Shown here: piece after piece, positions 9,829-20,119 of the stretch
Layout: the number at the start of each line of letters is the position of its first letter
Position numbering within the stretch: the first letter of the stretch is position 1
Assembly (NCBI GenBank): GCA_022823225.1
Contig: JAJDXM010000085.1
Span: 84,798-148,797 of the forward strand
Source of the DNA: Gemmatimonadota bacterium
GTDB lineage: Bacteria; Gemmatimonadota; Gemmatimonadetes; Longimicrobiales; Gaopeijiaceae
DNA length: 64,000 nt
Reading direction: 5' to 3'
Translations under genes and position numbers: made by a program
Notes under the pieces: generated by a model
Database searches by the model: none
The model's input: only the letters and a program-made list of their open reading frames with translations
Told to the model about the DNA's origin: nothing

Positions 9829-11405
9829 CGGCCGGAGCGAAGCGGCCCGGCACCGGCCACCACTGCCAGGGCAAGAACCGCCACGCAAGCCGGCCCCAGC
9901 AGATCCCCGGTGCGGGTGAACACGGTGACATTTCTTCGGCCGCGGGCGGTCAGCACGGCCACGCCCGGCGCCCCCGGCGTCAGCGCCCAGGGCTCGGCGA
10001 CGCCGCTCGGCGGAACGGCGAATGTGTAGCCGGTGGCGGCGACCTGCAGGAGCGAGATGCGGTTCTCGATCGCCCGCAGGCGGCCGTGCGTCGCGTGCTG
10101 CCAGTACGCCCACGTGACGCGAAAGGGCGCGGCGGGATCGAGCCAGTCGTCGTTGGTGAGCACCACCAGCCACTCCGCGCCACCCCGCACCAGGGCGCGG
10201 GCGGTCTCGCCGAAGGCCGAATCGTAGCATACCAGGGCGCCGATCTTCTCCCGGCCGAAGTCGAGGGGACCGGTGGTCCGGCCGGGCGCGTATCCCCGGC
10301 TCCCGAAGCGTGGAGCGAAACGTGGCCACCACCCCGACCCCTCCAGCCCGGGAACCAGACGGGTCTTGCGGTAGGGCCGCGACAGGCTGCCGTCCGGAAA
10401 TTGCAGAAACGCGGCGTTGTACCACAGGGTGTCGCCGGGGGCCCGCGCGACATCCAGGGCGCCGGTCAGAACAGGAAAGTCCAGCGTTTCGGCAAAGGCG
10501 GCCGCCCGCTCCCCCGCCAGGGTGGCTTCCGCACCGCCGAGTGCCCGCAGCGGGGCGGCGATGAAACGCTCCGGAAAGACGGCGAGCGCCGGGGATGCAT
10601 CGCGGGACGCCGCGCGTATCGGTTCCAGCCAGCGCTCCAGGCCGCCGTCCGGGGCCGGTTCGGCCGGGTTGCCGCCCGGCTGCACCGCAGCAATCCGCAT
10701 CTCGGGTCCCTCGTCGCCAAGCGTCGCGTGGCGGACGCCGCCGCCCACCGCCGGAAGCACCGCCAGACCAAGCGCCAGCGCCCCGCGGTGGCCGATGCGG
10801 CGGAGGCCGCCCCGACCATCGACCCACGGGGCAGCGACAGCGCCCATCCACACTCCCACCCCGACCGTCCAGGCAGTGAGAAAACGGGCTCCCAACACCT
10901 CGCTTCCGGCAGCGAGCGCGGGGTGCCACGCCAGTGACCCCCCGGCGTTGAGCCAGGCGTAGGAGAAGCCGGGGATGTGCGCGGCCGCCCATTCCGACCC
11001 GGTCCAGCACGCCGCCAGCGCAAGGGGAAGCGGCCAGCCCCAACGGCGATGCAACACGACAGCGCCCCGGCAGGCGACCCCCGCGAGCATTCCGATGAGC
11101 GACAGCACCAGCAGGTACAGCGGAACCGCAAGCGACGTCCTCCAGGCGAGCGCCGGGATCATCCAGTAGAGGCCGATGCCGTGCGCGACGAACGCGGCCG
11201 TGAACCCCAGGGTGACAGGGCTGGATGCGCGAATGCCGGGGGGACTCTGTCCACAGGCTGCCAGCGCGGCTCCGAGCGGCGCAAAGGCCAGAAACGGAAG
11301 AACGGCTCCCCCGTACGGGGAAAACGTCGCCCCGATCGCCACACCCGATGCAGCCGCCAGCAACAACCGACCCGACACCCGAGGGAGACGGATCCAGGAC
11401 TTCAC
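9825..11405 (-). CDS. lnt: Apolipoprotein N-acyltransferase
   Basis: Adds the third acyl chain to lipoproteins in the inner membrane. The 526-residue product has several N-terminal membrane segments (from [17 protein letters not shown]), then a nitrilase-like periplasmic domain with the Glu-Lys-Cys triad: Glu in FPERF (about 278), Lys in YRKTRLVP (about 346), Cys in LVCYDSAF (about 393). A last membrane segment ends the protein. The GTG start follows the oxidoreductase stop by 19 bp. Codons for [14 protein letters not shown] (about 49-62) coincide with a fragment of the R1 repeat, suggesting repeat-derived sequence in a periplasmic loop. Confidence 0.93.
11223..11264 (-). repeat. Fragment of dispersed repeat R1 inside lnt
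   Basis: On the minus strand this reads CTGGCAGCCTGTGGACAGAG, CCCCCCGGCATTCG, CGCATCC, matching the outer 45 bases of the R1 arms at 1749 and 20141 with a few changes and a short deletion. It is read in a different frame from the R1 copy in dprA, as expected of an inserted or conserved DNA element and not of shared protein ancestry. Confidence 0.5.
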
Positions 11406-11424
11406 GGCTGGTTCGCCGTGGACA

Positions 11425-12447
11425 TCAGGACACCGCGGTCTCGCGGCCTTCCCGCGCCGAATCGTAGGCCGCCTCCACCAGACTCATGAGGATGGTCTGC
11501 TCCACCGGCGGCTCGGCGGCGGCCTGCCCGGCCACGACCCGCACGAACTTGTCCAGGAGGCGGCGGTATCCGTTGGTGAACAGGTCCTCGCCGCCGCGGG
11601 GGATCGGTTGCCGGGGGGTCACATCCACCGTGCGCCCCCCGACCTGCTGGTAGATCGTCAGCGGCGTGAGGCGCGCGCCACCCTCCGAACCGGCGATCCA
11701 CAGCCCGTGCCGGTCCCCGGGCGCGTGGAGGCGCCAGCTGGCCGCCATCGACAGGACCACGCCGTCGCCGGTGATCGCATGCAGGTGGGCCTCTTCCTCC
11801 ACATCGAACCCGTCGCCCGGGGTGGTCGCCGATACCCGGCTCAGCGCGGGATAGCCCAGGACCCAGAGAGCGAGATCCAGCGCTGGCACGCCGAGGTCCA
11901 TCAGCGCGCCGCCGCCGGACTCCAGTGCGCGCCGGCGCCATCCCGTGCGGGGGCGGCGCACCGCCCGGTTCATCCAATCCACGCGTGCCGCGCTGACTTC
12001 TCCCAGCGTGCCGTCGGCAATCGCGGAGCGGAGCGCGCGCACATTGGGCTGATAACGGTGCGACATCCCCAGCACCACTCCCTTCCCCGTCGCCTCCGAG
12101 ATCTCGAGCAGGTGCCGCACGCCTCCGGCCGACAGGGCCAAAGGGCGCTCCACCAGCACATGCTTGCCGGCCTCAAGACAGGCGGCCGCGATGCCTTCGT
12201 GCAGGAAGCTGGGAGCGCAGATCACGACCCCCTCGATGTCCTCGTCCGCGAGCAGCGCACCGTCGTCGACGACCCGGGGGATACCGAACCGGTGGGCCAG
12301 GGCCTTCGCCTTCGCCTCATCCAGGTCGGCAACGGCCGACAGTTTGACGTCGGAGCGCTCGGCAAGGATCGGGATGTGCATGAGCTGACTGATCACGCCG
12401 GTGCCCACGATCCCGATCCGAACCCTGCGGCCCCCGGTCTCACGCAT
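11425..12447 (-). CDS. Gfo/Idh/MocA family NAD(P)-dependent oxidoreductase
   Basis: A 340-residue dehydrogenase of the Gfo/Idh/MocA family, which acts on sugars, inositols or their derivatives; the substrate cannot be told. The Rossmann motif is IGIVGTGVISQLMHIPIL (about 11-28). The usual EKP signature is ERP here (VLVERPLAL), and the C-terminal domain has the conserved GGGALMDLGVPALDLALW, whose Asp is typically catalytic or structural. The ATG at 12447 overlaps the rimO stop by eight bases. It lies between RNA/ribosome and lipoprotein genes with no pathway partner in sight. Confidence 0.85.
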   Translation of the reverse strand: MRETGGRRVRIGIVGTGVISQLMHIPILAERSDVKLSAVADLDEAKAKALAHRFGIPRVVDDGALLADEDIEGVVICAPSFLHEGIAAACLEAGKHVLVERPLALSAGGVRHLLEISEATGKGVVLGMSHRYQPNVRALRSAIADGTLGEVSAARVDWMNRAVRRPRTGWRRRALESGGGALMDLGVPALDLALWVLGYPALSRVSATTPGDGFDVEEEAHLHAITGDGVVLSMAASWRLHAPGDRHGLWIAGSEGGARLTPLTIYQQVGGRTVDVTPRQPIPRGGEDLFTNGYRRLLDKFVRVVAGQAAAEPPVEQTILMSLVEAAYDSAREGRETAVS

Positions 12448-13894
12448 GGATGAGCCTCCCCGTCAGGTCATGGTCGTCGGCCTCGACGATCTCCACCTCC
12501 ACGATATCGCCGGCCCGCACGGCGCGCGCCCCGGTCACGAAGGTCCGCCCATCCACCTCCGGCGCCTGTCCCTGGGTGCGCCCGACCGCGTCGTGCCCGG
12601 GCAGGCCGGGAGTCAGTTCGTCCACCAGGAGCTTCACCCGGGTGCCGACCCGGTCCAGATTCGCCTCCAGCGACAGGTCACGCTGGTGCTGCATGACCCG
12701 GTCCAGCCGCTCCACCTTGACCTCCTCGGGCACCTGGCCGGACATGACGGCGGCGGCGGTCCCTTCCTCGACCGAGTAGGCAAAGGCGCCGACGCGGTCG
12801 AAGCGAATCTCTTCGAGGAACTCCATCATCACTTCGACATCTTCTTCGGTTTCCCCGGGGAAGCCCACGATCACGGTCGTGCGCAGGGTGAGGTCGTCGA
12901 TTTCGCCGCGCAGCCATCCCACCCGCTCCCGGACCGTCGCCTGGCGCTCGGGACGCCGCATGCGGGCCAGCACCCGGTCGCTTCCGTGCTGCAGCGGCAT
13001 ATCGAGGTAGGGAAGCAGACGCGGCTCGCGCGCAATCAGCCGGACCAGAGCCGGCGTGATCCCGGAGGGGTACATGTACAGCAGCCGGTACCAGTCCACA
13101 TCCGTCCCGTCCAGCAGTGCCGCGAGAAGATCCTGCAGGAGCGGGGCGTTCCGATCACGGCGCCTGAGGTCGCGCCCGTACCAGGTGGTGTCCTGCGAGA
13201 CCAGGTTCAGCTCCCTGACGCCCTGCTCCCCCAGCGCCCGCGCCTCCGCGACCAGGCCCTCCGGATCGGCGCTGCGGTGGAGCCCGCGCATGTGCGGGAT
13301 GGCGCAGAAGGCACAGCGGTGGTCGCATCCCTCGCTCACCTTGAGGAAGGAAACGTGGCGCGTCTTCGTACTGAGGATGCGGAGCGGCTTCTCCATGTTC
13401 GGCACGAACCCGGACTCGATGTAGCCTCGCGCCCGCAGCTCCGGCACCAGTCGCGCCATCTCCGCGATGCCCAGGAAGAGGTCGACCTCGGGGATTTCCT
13501 GCTGCAGTTCCTCGCGGTAACGCTGCACCATGCACCCCACCGCCGCCACCGCCCTCACCCGGCCGCGCGCCTTGAGCTCGCAGGCATCGAGGATCTTGTC
13601 GATCGACTGCTCCCTGGCCTCGTCGATGAATCCACAGGTGTTGACCACCACGACATCGGCATTGTCCACGTCGCTGGTCACGTGCGCCCCCGCACCCACG
13701 AGAGCGGCCATCATGTGCTCCGAATCGACGGTGTTCTTGTCGCAGCCGAGGGTGACCAGTCCGAGGCGTGGGCCATCCGATGGTCCGATCGCGAAGGAAC
13801 GGGGATCCACGGCCTTCACCCGCGGGTCGACCTCCGCGCGAACAGGCTCCGCAGTCACGGGAAAGACGGGAAGCTCCCGCGTACGCAGCCTCAT
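12440..13894 (-). CDS. rimO: Ribosomal protein uS12 (S12) methylthiotransferase RimO
   Basis: Radical SAM enzyme that methylthiolates an aspartate of ribosomal protein S12. The 484-residue product has the N-terminal UPF0004 domain (LVTLGCDKNTVDSEHM, with NTCGFIDEAREQSID), the radical SAM cysteines CDHRCAFC (about residue 190) and a C-terminal TRAM domain. GCDKN and CGFI distinguish RimO from MiaB. The ATG start overlaps the lolA-like stop (ATGA). The first ~45 residues before the conserved domain are not seen in most RimO proteins, so a later start is possible. Confidence 0.92.
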   Translation of the reverse strand: MRLRTRELPVFPVTAEPVRAEVDPRVKAVDPRSFAIGPSDGPRLGLVTLGCDKNTVDSEHMMAALVGAGAHVTSDVDNADVVVVNTCGFIDEAREQSIDKILDACELKARGRVRAVAAVGCMVQRYREELQQEIPEVDLFLGIAEMARLVPELRARGYIESGFVPNMEKPLRILSTKTRHVSFLKVSEGCDHRCAFCAIPHMRGLHRSADPEGLVAEARALGEQGVRELNLVSQDTTWYGRDLRRRDRNAPLLQDLLAALLDGTDVDWYRLLYMYPSGITPALVRLIAREPRLLPYLDMPLQHGSDRVLARMRRPERQATVRERVGWLRGEIDDLTLRTTVIVGFPGETEEDVEVMMEFLEEIRFDRVGAFAYSVEEGTAAAVMSGQVPEEVKVERLDRVMQHQRDLSLEANLDRVGTRVKLLVDELTPGLPGHDAVGRTQGQAPEVDGRTFVTGARAVRAGDIVEVEIVEADDHDLTGRLIHA

Positions 13895-14640
13895 GGCGCG
13901 GGCCCGCGGCTTCCGCGTCCGCCGGGACCTCTCACCCTGGCCCCTTCGGGGACCACGAATACGAAGAGCGCGGGGTCGGGCGCCGCGTCGAGATTCACGT
14001 TGCTCAGCGTGAGGGTGCGCACATTGCCGCTCTGCTCGTGGAGCTCGATCCTGCGTATCACGTGTCTCTCCGTGTCGAGCCAGAGGCGCGCGAGGCGATA
14101 GGATGCGCCGGCTCGGGGCGTCAGCGTGACAACGCGGCAATCCAGGCCGCCCACCGCTTCGATCCCGCCCTCCTCCGCTTCGTATTTGGAGCCTGGATCC
14201 TCCAGGAATTCGCGGTAGAAGTCCTCACGGCCGGGTGAATCCGCCACCGTGCCGCGCATCACCTGGCTCCTGTTCGAGCTCGGGTAGTACAGCCACACGT
14301 ACTGCCCGTCCGAAATCACCATGTCGCCATCCGGATCGGTGAAACGCATCGAAAACAGGTTCGGGCGCTGTTGGCAGATCCGCCCGGCACTCTCGATCGT
14401 GCGCCGCATCACCGGGTTTTCGAGCACCTGCGCAAAGTCCGCGCAGATCGCCCGTACCTCTCGATACCGCAGAGCGGCCTGCTCGATGGCGCTGGAGGGC
14501 TCCTGGGCCGCGAGGGTCCAAGGCGGCAGCGGCGGGAACAGCGGCCCCGCCAGAGTGCCGGCAGCGAGCCAGAGCATCGGAGCGACGGCAAGCATCGGAC
14601 GCGGGGGGGGGCGCCGCCACCCTTCAATCATCCGGGACAT
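13891..14640 (-). CDS. LolA-like outer-membrane lipoprotein carrier
   Basis: Probable periplasmic chaperone that ferries lipoproteins to the outer membrane. The 249-residue product has an N-terminal signal segment (MLAVAPMLWLAAGTLAG), then the LolA/LolB-like fold: FAQVLENPVM, PNLFSMRFTDPDGDMVISDG, YVWLYYPSSN, a pattern conserved in LolA. Lnt nearby in the same run supports a lipoprotein-processing setting. The ATG at 14640 is preceded by GGAGGAG but with only two bases of spacing; the ATG nine bases later is also possible. It overlaps ftsK by 13 bp and rimO by four. Confidence 0.85.
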   Translation of the reverse strand: MSRMIEGWRRPPPRPMLAVAPMLWLAAGTLAGPLFPPLPPWTLAAQEPSSAIEQAALRYREVRAICADFAQVLENPVMRRTIESAGRICQQRPNLFSMRFTDPDGDMVISDGQYVWLYYPSSNRSQVMRGTVADSPGREDFYREFLEDPGSKYEAEEGGIEAVGGLDCRVVTLTPRAGASYRLARLWLDTERHVIRRIELHEQSGNVRTLTLSNVNLDAAPDPALFVFVVPEGARVRGPGGRGSRGPAP

Positions 14641-17072
14641 ATCTCCTCCAGCGTGTCGTGGGTAACCAGAACCTCCCGCGGCCGCGACCCGTCGGGCGGG
14701 CCCAGGACACCGGCATCGTGCAGCTGGTCGACGATCCGGGCCGCGCGCCCGTAGCCGATCCGCAGCTTGCGCTGCAGCAGGGATGTCGATCCCGACCCCT
14801 GTCTGATGCATGCATCCGCAGCCTCGCGGAAAAGGTCGTCCCAGTCCGCGGCGAAGACCCCGTCCTCGCCGTCGCCGTCCGCTTCGACGGCCTTCACCTC
14901 CTCGAGGATGTCTCCCTCGCGCGTCTTCACCCGGGCCTTCAGCCCTTCCATGGTGTCCGCCTGGTCCCGATACCACCCCATCAGCGCTTCGGTCTCCTCC
15001 GTCGAAATGTAGGCGCCCTGCATTCGCACCGGCTCGCTGTGCCCCGGCGGCAGGAAGAGCATGTCACCCTGCCCGAGAAGCGAGTCCGCGCCGTTCTGGT
15101 CCAGGATCGTCCTTGAATCCGTCTTCGACGCGACGCGGAAAGCTATTCTGCATGGGAAGTTGGCCTTGATCAGCCCAGTGATCACATTAACGCTCGGGCG
15201 CTGGGTAGCGACCAGAAGGTGGATGCCGATCGCGCGCGCTTTCTGGGCGAGCTGGGCCAGCGGTTTCTCCACCTCGGCCTGCACCGTCATCATCAGGTCG
15301 GCCAGCTCGTCGACGACCACGACGATCCACGGCAGCACTCCGCCGGTGTACGTCCAGCTCGCCGGATCCTCTTCCGGGCCGTCTGCCACCGGCAGCCTGA
15401 GCTCGGTCCCCTGCTCCAGGCGGGCGTTGAACTCGAGGATCGAACGCACGCCATTGGCACCGAGAAGGGTGTAGCGGCGCTCCATCTCCATCACCGCCCA
15501 CTTCAGTACGCTGGCGGCCTCCCTGGGGTCCGTCACGACCGGGTGGCGCAGGTGCGGCAGGTCCGTGTACGCCGAGAGCTCCACCATCTTCGGGTCGATC
15601 AGAAGCATCCTGAGCCGGTCGGGGCCGTGCCGGTAGACCAGGCTGGTGATGATCGTGTTGAGACACACCGACTTTCCCGACCCGGTGGCGCCGGCAATGA
15701 GGGCATGCGGCATGGCGGCCAGATCGGTGACGTAGGGCCGTCCGGCAAGGTCCTTGCCCATCGCGAGCGGCAGCGCCCCGCGGGACTGCGCGAAGGCCGG
15801 CGCGTCGAGGATCTCCCGAAGCCGCACGATCTCGGGACGCGGATTCGGGATCTCCACTCCCACCGCGCCCTTGCCCGGGATGGGGGCGACGATGCGCACG
15901 CTCCTCGCCTTCATGGCCAACGCGAGATCGGCGTCCAGATTCGCGATCCTGTTGACCTTGACCCCTGCCGCGGGAACGACCTCGTACTGGGTCACCACCG
16001 GCCCGGTCGTCCTCCCCGCGATCTCGCAGTCGATGTTGAACGTGGCGAGCGTATTGACGAGAACCCCGGCCAGCCGGTCCAGATCGCGCTCCATCCCGTA
16101 CCGGTTGGCGAGCCGCGGTGCGATCAGCAGATCGAGCCCCGGGCGGGGGTGGTAGCCCTGAGGCGGTTCGGCGGGAAGAAGCGTGTCGTCGCCCGGGAAG
16201 ACCGGGCCGGACCCCGGCGGGCCCCCGGCCGTCGACTCCGGCGACGTGGAGTCCGCGAACATCGCGCCGTCGGCCGCCTCGTCCACGGCGATCGGGTCCG
16301 CGGTGCCCGCGTCGCCGAAACCCGGGTCTTCGGGGCCGGGGTCCGCTTCCGCCTGCCCCGGCGCGGTCTCCGGGCGGACTTCGGCGGGACTGGCGGGGCG
16401 CCGCTTCCACCAGGCGCTCGCGGCCGACCCGGCCCGGCGCATCCCGCTCACCGTCGCTCGGCCCGCGCTGGCCGCCATCGCGGCGGGAGTCCGCAGCGGA
16501 TCGAAGCGGAACGCCGCGATCGAAGTGACAATGAGCGCGGACGCGACGACCACCCAGGCACCGAACCATCCCAGCGAGCGCCTGAGGGGCTCTCCGATCC
16601 AACTGCCGAGGTGGCCGTGCACCACCGCTTCGCCGCCGGCCAGAAACCCGAAGACGGGAAGGATCAGGAGCAGCGCCGCCGACACGACCCAGAGCGCCTT
16701 GCGCGCAGCCGGTCCCCACCAGCTGCCGGTCTGGGCCGCTCCGGCGAAGAGGCCGAGCGGAACGGCGGCGCACCCGAGCCCCAGCCATGTGACCAGCAGA
16801 CCCTTCAGCGCGTCTCCAGCGGCCCCCACCGGGTTGCCGTCGGGAAAGACCCCGGCCCGGGCGCCCAGCAGTTGCAGCGGGAAGAGAGCCGCCGCGACGA
16901 GCACCGCAAGCACGGCCGCCAGCACCGCGATCGTGGCTCGGGGATCGGGGTCCCTTCCGGTGCGCCTTTTCCCCCGCCCGGGGGCTTTTCGCACACGGCG
17001 CTTCGAGGCTCCACCACTTCGCCGGCCCGCCGAACGGGCACTGCCAGCCTTGCCTCCGAAGAACTTCGCCAC
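14628..17072 (-). CDS. ftsK: DNA translocase FtsK/SpoIIIE
   Basis: Septal DNA pump for chromosome segregation. The 814-residue product has a basic start, about four membrane segments (roughly 45-185), an acidic Pro/Ala/Gly linker (about 215-305), and the RecA-like motor: AGATGSGKSVCLN (about 460), VVVDELADLMM, ATQRPSVNVITGLIKANFPC. The C-terminal winged-helix gamma domain (about 740-805) reads KOPS sites in the family. GTG 17072 is the start. The linker is short compared with E. coli FtsK, as in SpoIIIE. The 95 bp between it and accC show nothing notable. Confidence 0.94.
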   Translation of the reverse strand: MAKFFGGKAGSARSAGRRSGGASKRRVRKAPGRGKRRTGRDPDPRATIAVLAAVLAVLVAAALFPLQLLGARAGVFPDGNPVGAAGDALKGLLVTWLGLGCAAVPLGLFAGAAQTGSWWGPAARKALWVVSAALLLILPVFGFLAGGEAVVHGHLGSWIGEPLRRSLGWFGAWVVVASALIVTSIAAFRFDPLRTPAAMAASAGRATVSGMRRAGSAASAWWKRRPASPAEVRPETAPGQAEADPGPEDPGFGDAGTADPIAVDEAADGAMFADSTSPESTAGGPPGSGPVFPGDDTLLPAEPPQGYHPRPGLDLLIAPRLANRYGMERDLDRLAGVLVNTLATFNIDCEIAGRTTGPVVTQYEVVPAAGVKVNRIANLDADLALAMKARSVRIVAPIPGKGAVGVEIPNPRPEIVRLREILDAPAFAQSRGALPLAMGKDLAGRPYVTDLAAMPHALIAGATGSGKSVCLNTIITSLVYRHGPDRLRMLLIDPKMVELSAYTDLPHLRHPVVTDPREAASVLKWAVMEMERRYTLLGANGVRSILEFNARLEQGTELRLPVADGPEEDPASWTYTGGVLPWIVVVVDELADLMMTVQAEVEKPLAQLAQKARAIGIHLLVATQRPSVNVITGLIKANFPCRIAFRVASKTDSRTILDQNGADSLLGQGDMLFLPPGHSEPVRMQGAYISTEETEALMGWYRDQADTMEGLKARVKTREGDILEEVKAVEADGDGEDGVFAADWDDLFREAADACIRQGSGSTSLLQRKLRIGYGRAARIVDQLHDAGVLGPPDGSRPREVLVTHDTLEEICPG

Positions 17073-17167
17073 TGTCGCCTCAGCCGCGCGGAACCGTGAT
17101 CACGCAATCGTGGGCCATATCTACAATCTTATCAGATGCCCGCAGACATGCGAACCCCGGTGGAAGC

Positions 17168-18517
17168 TCACGACATCCGGTCCTGGAACGCCTCCACGAA
17201 CCCCGTGTCGATGTCGCCGGTCCGAAACGCATCGTCCCGCGTGATGCCGGCCAGATAGTCGATTGTGGTCGAGATCCCCTCGACGACGAAAGACTCGAGC
17301 GCTTCACGGCCCCTCACCACCGCCTCGCGGCGGGTGTTGCCCCACACGATCAGCTTCGCGATGAGCGAATCGTAGAACGGGGGAACGCGGTAGCCCGAGT
17401 ACACATGCGTGTCCACGCGAACGCCGGGGCCGCCCGGCTGGTGAAAGGTGGTGATGAGCCCCGGCGAGGGTGCGAATCCGCGCCCGGGATCCTCCGCGTT
17501 GACACGAAACTCGATCGCGTGGCCCCGGTGGGGTTGCTCACCCGGAGGGAAGGAGAGCGGCTCGCCCGCCGCCACCCTGATCTGCTCCTTGACCAGGTCC
17601 AGACCGGTCGTGGCTTCGGTGACCGGGTGCTCGACCTGAATCCGCGTGTTCATTTCGATGAAGTGGAATTCGCCCGAGGAATCGAGGAGGAATTCGACGG
17701 TTCCCGCGCCCACGTAGCCGATCGCCTCGGCCGCCCTGACCGCCGCCGCGCCCATGCGTGCCCGCAGCTCCGGCGTGAGCGCAGGCGAAGGAGATTCCTC
17801 GACCAGCTTCTGGTGCCGACGCTGGATCGAGCAATCCCGCTCGCCGAGGTGGAGAAGGCGCCCCTGCGTATCGCCGAAGACCTGGAACTCGATGTGCCGA
17901 GGCCGTTCCAGGCACCGCTCCAGATAGACCCCGCCGTCCCCGAAGGCGGCTTCCGCTTCGGCCCGGGCCGCGGTGAAGTGCCGGAGGAAGGAGCCCTCGT
18001 ACCCCGCGATCCGCATCCCCTTCCCTCCTCCTCCCGCGGTGGCCTTGATCATGATCGGGTAGCCGATTTCGCGCGCCAGCCGCTGCGCCTCGGCCTCGTC
18101 CGACACCGTCCCCCCCGAACCCGGCACGACCGGGACACCCGCGGCGCGCATCGTCTCGCGGGCCACCGCCTTGTCGCCCATGGCCCGAATCTGGTCCGGC
18201 GTCGGCCCCACGAACACGAGGTCGGAGCTCTGGCAGATCTCCGCGAACTCCGAGTTCTCGGCGAGGAAGCCGTACCCGGGGTGGACGGCCTCCGCCCCCG
18301 TGATCTCGGCTGCGGCGATGATCCGCGACACCTTGAGGTACGACTGCGCGGCGCGGGCCGCGCCGATGCAGACGGCCTCGTCGGCGAATCGCACATGCAG
18401 CGCTTCCTGATCCGCCTCCGAGTACACCGCGACCGTCTCGATGTCCAGCTCGCGGCAGGCACGGACGATCCGAAGCGCGATCTCCCCCCGGTTCGCAATC
18501 AGGAGCTTCCTGAACAT
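17168..18517 (-). CDS. accC: Acetyl-CoA carboxylase, biotin carboxylase subunit
   Basis: Carboxylates the biotin carried by AccB, the first step of malonyl-CoA synthesis. The 449-residue product starts [20 protein letters not shown], the standard N-terminus, and carries the ATP-grasp glycine loop [28 protein letters not shown] and [15 protein letters not shown]. It lies 41 bp downstream of accB, the usual accBC arrangement. Only the fatty-acid type neighbour accB is here, which argues for ACC and not propionyl- or pyruvate carboxylase. Confidence 0.95.
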   Translation of the reverse strand: MFRKLLIANRGEIALRIVRACRELDIETVAVYSEADQEALHVRFADEAVCIGAARAAQSYLKVSRIIAAAEITGAEAVHPGYGFLAENSEFAEICQSSDLVFVGPTPDQIRAMGDKAVARETMRAAGVPVVPGSGGTVSDEAEAQRLAREIGYPIMIKATAGGGGKGMRIAGYEGSFLRHFTAARAEAEAAFGDGGVYLERCLERPRHIEFQVFGDTQGRLLHLGERDCSIQRRHQKLVEESPSPALTPELRARMGAAAVRAAEAIGYVGAGTVEFLLDSSGEFHFIEMNTRIQVEHPVTEATTGLDLVKEQIRVAAGEPLSFPPGEQPHRGHAIEFRVNAEDPGRGFAPSPGLITTFHQPGGPGVRVDTHVYSGYRVPPFYDSLIAKLIVWGNTRREAVVRGREALESFVVEGISTTIDYLAGITRDDAFRTGDIDTGFVEAFQDRMS

Positions 18518-18558
18518 CAGGCGGTCGCCGTCCTCGATGTCACTCTCGGCTCCAGCCG

Positions 18559-19056
18559 TCAGGCCGGATCGACGCGGAAGAGGAGTTGGCCGTAGTCGAC
18601 GGGTTCGGCGTTGTCGGCGCAGATCTCCACGATCCGTCCCGAGACCTCGCATTCGAGCTCGTTCATCAGCTTCATGGCCTCGATGACGCACAGCACGTCG
18701 CCGGCGGCCACCTTCGCGCCCACGTCGACGTAGGGGGGCGCTTCCGGCGAAGGGGCCCGGTAGAAGGTTCCCACCATCGGCGACGTGACGTCCACCAGAT
18801 CCGCTGAAGGGGACTCCGCGGCATCCGCGGCCGGCGCGGGCGCTTCGGCCTGTGCGGGGCCGGGCGGCACCTGTGCGGGAGCCGCGGCCGGTGCCGGAGC
18901 CGCTGGCGGTGCCGCCGCCGGGGCGCCAGCGACCACGGTGCCGCTCGGGGACTTCGCCAGCCGTATGCGGGTACCCCCCCGGGCGATCTCCACGCTGTCC
19001 AGCGAGGACTCGTCCATCAGCCGGACCAGGGCCTCCAGAAACTCGAGATCGATCAT
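18559..19056 (-). CDS. accB: Acetyl-CoA carboxylase, biotin carboxyl carrier protein
   Basis: Carrier of the biotin prosthetic group. The 165-residue product has an N-terminal helical part, an Ala/Pro linker (about 45-85) and the biotinyl domain with [15 protein letters not shown], whose Lys is biotinylated. The ATG start overlaps the efp stop (ATGA). AccC follows; the efp-accB-accC order occurs in many bacteria. Confidence 0.95.
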   Translation of the reverse strand: MIDLEFLEALVRLMDESSLDSVEIARGGTRIRLAKSPSGTVVAGAPAAAPPAAPAPAAAPAQVPPGPAQAEAPAPAADAAESPSADLVDVTSPMVGTFYRAPSPEAPPYVDVGAKVAAGDVLCVIEAMKLMNELECEVSGRIVEICADNAEPVDYGQLLFRVDPA

Positions 19057-19619
19057 GCGCTCACCCTGGTGAGGTACTTGTCTTCACGCCGGTCGACCCT
19101 GAGGACGTCGCCGACCTCGACGAACAGCGGCACGTTCACCACCGCGCCCGTCTCCAGCGTGGCGGGTTTGGTGGCTCCCTGGGCGGTATCGCCCTTGAAA
19201 CCGGGATCGGTGTCGGTTACGGCGAGCTCGACGAAGTCCGGCAGTTCCACGCTGATCACGTTTCCGTCGTGCACCAGTCCATGGCACTCCATGTTCTCCT
19301 TGAGATACTTCAACTGGCTCCGGCCCAGCATGTCCCCACTGACCGGGATCAGGTCCCAGGTCTCCTGGTCCATGAAGTGGAACAATTCGCCGTCGGTGTA
19401 GGAGTAGCTGACCGGCCGCCGCTCCAGCCGAACGCTGGTGACGCGCTCGCCGGCCCGGAAAGTCCGGTCCACAACCGCGCCCGAGAGCACGTTCTTGAGC
19501 TTGGTGCGCACGAAAGCGCCGCCCTTGCCGGGCTTCACATGCTGGAAATAGGTGATCGTCCAGAGGGTTCTGTCGATCTCCAATACCATGCCGTTACGGA
19601 AATCCGCGGTGGTTGCCAT
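19053..19619 (-). CDS. efp: Elongation factor P
   Basis: Relieves ribosome stalling at polyproline. The 188-residue product has the three beta-barrel domains of EF-P; the tip loop is [14 protein letters not shown], with the Lys (in KPGKG) that is modified by EpmA in organisms that have it, and the signature [17 protein letters not shown] in the last third. ATG at 19619 gives the normal length; the longer frame upstream has no support. It follows aroQ by 26 bp. Confidence 0.95.
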   Translation of the reverse strand: MATTADFRNGMVLEIDRTLWTITYFQHVKPGKGGAFVRTKLKNVLSGAVVDRTFRAGERVTSVRLERRPVSYSYTDGELFHFMDQETWDLIPVSGDMLGRSQLKYLKENMECHGLVHDGNVISVELPDFVELAVTDTDPGFKGDTAQGATKPATLETGAVVNVPLFVEVGDVLRVDRREDKYLTRVSA

Positions 19620-19645
19620 GACGTCGGCCTCGGTTCCCCTTGTTC

Positions 19646-20119
19646 TCAGCGGCGCGCCGGGGGGTCGCCGGAGTCCGCCTCCCCACACCGCGCCAGATGA
19701 TTGACCAGACAGCGGAACCCTGAAAGGTAGCTGTCCACCCCGAAGCCTGCGACCACCCCCACCGCCGCCGGCGCAAGGAAGGAGTGCCGTCGAAAGCGCT
19801 CCCGGCTCGCGGGGTTGCTCAGGTGAACCTCGACGAACGGCTTGCCGGTTGCGAGCAATCCGTCGAGCAGCGCGACCGATGTGTGGCCCAGGCCGGCAGG
19901 GTTGATCAGCACGCCGTCGATTCGGTCGCGCGCATTTGCCAGATAGTCCAGGATCGCCCCCTGGCTGTTGGACTGGAAGGCTTCCGCCACCGCCCCGGCT
20001 TCCTCCGCGAGTTCCGCGAGCGCGGCGTCGATGTCGGCCAGGGTCGCCGTGCCGTACACCTCCGGTTCCCGGACTCCCAGCAGGTTCAGATTGGGCCCGT
20101 GGACGACGGCAATCCTCAC
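19646..20119 (-). CDS. aroQ: 3-dehydroquinate dehydratase, type II
   Basis: Shikimate-pathway dehydratase converting 3-dehydroquinate to 3-dehydroshikimate. The 157-residue product carries HGPNLNLLGVREPEVYG (with the catalytic Tyr), FQSNSQGAILDYL, LINPAGLGHTSVAL and VEVHLSNPASRERFR with the catalytic-site His. The GTG at 20119 is preceded by AAAGGAACGTCT and gives the normal length; a longer frame runs into the MITE-like repeat and is rejected. It heads the long minus-strand run. Confidence 0.94.
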   Translation of the reverse strand: MRIAVVHGPNLNLLGVREPEVYGTATLADIDAALAELAEEAGAVAEAFQSNSQGAILDYLANARDRIDGVLINPAGLGHTSVALLDGLLATGKPFVEVHLSNPASRERFRRHSFLAPAAVGVVAGFGVDSYLSGFRCLVNHLARCGEADSGDPPARR

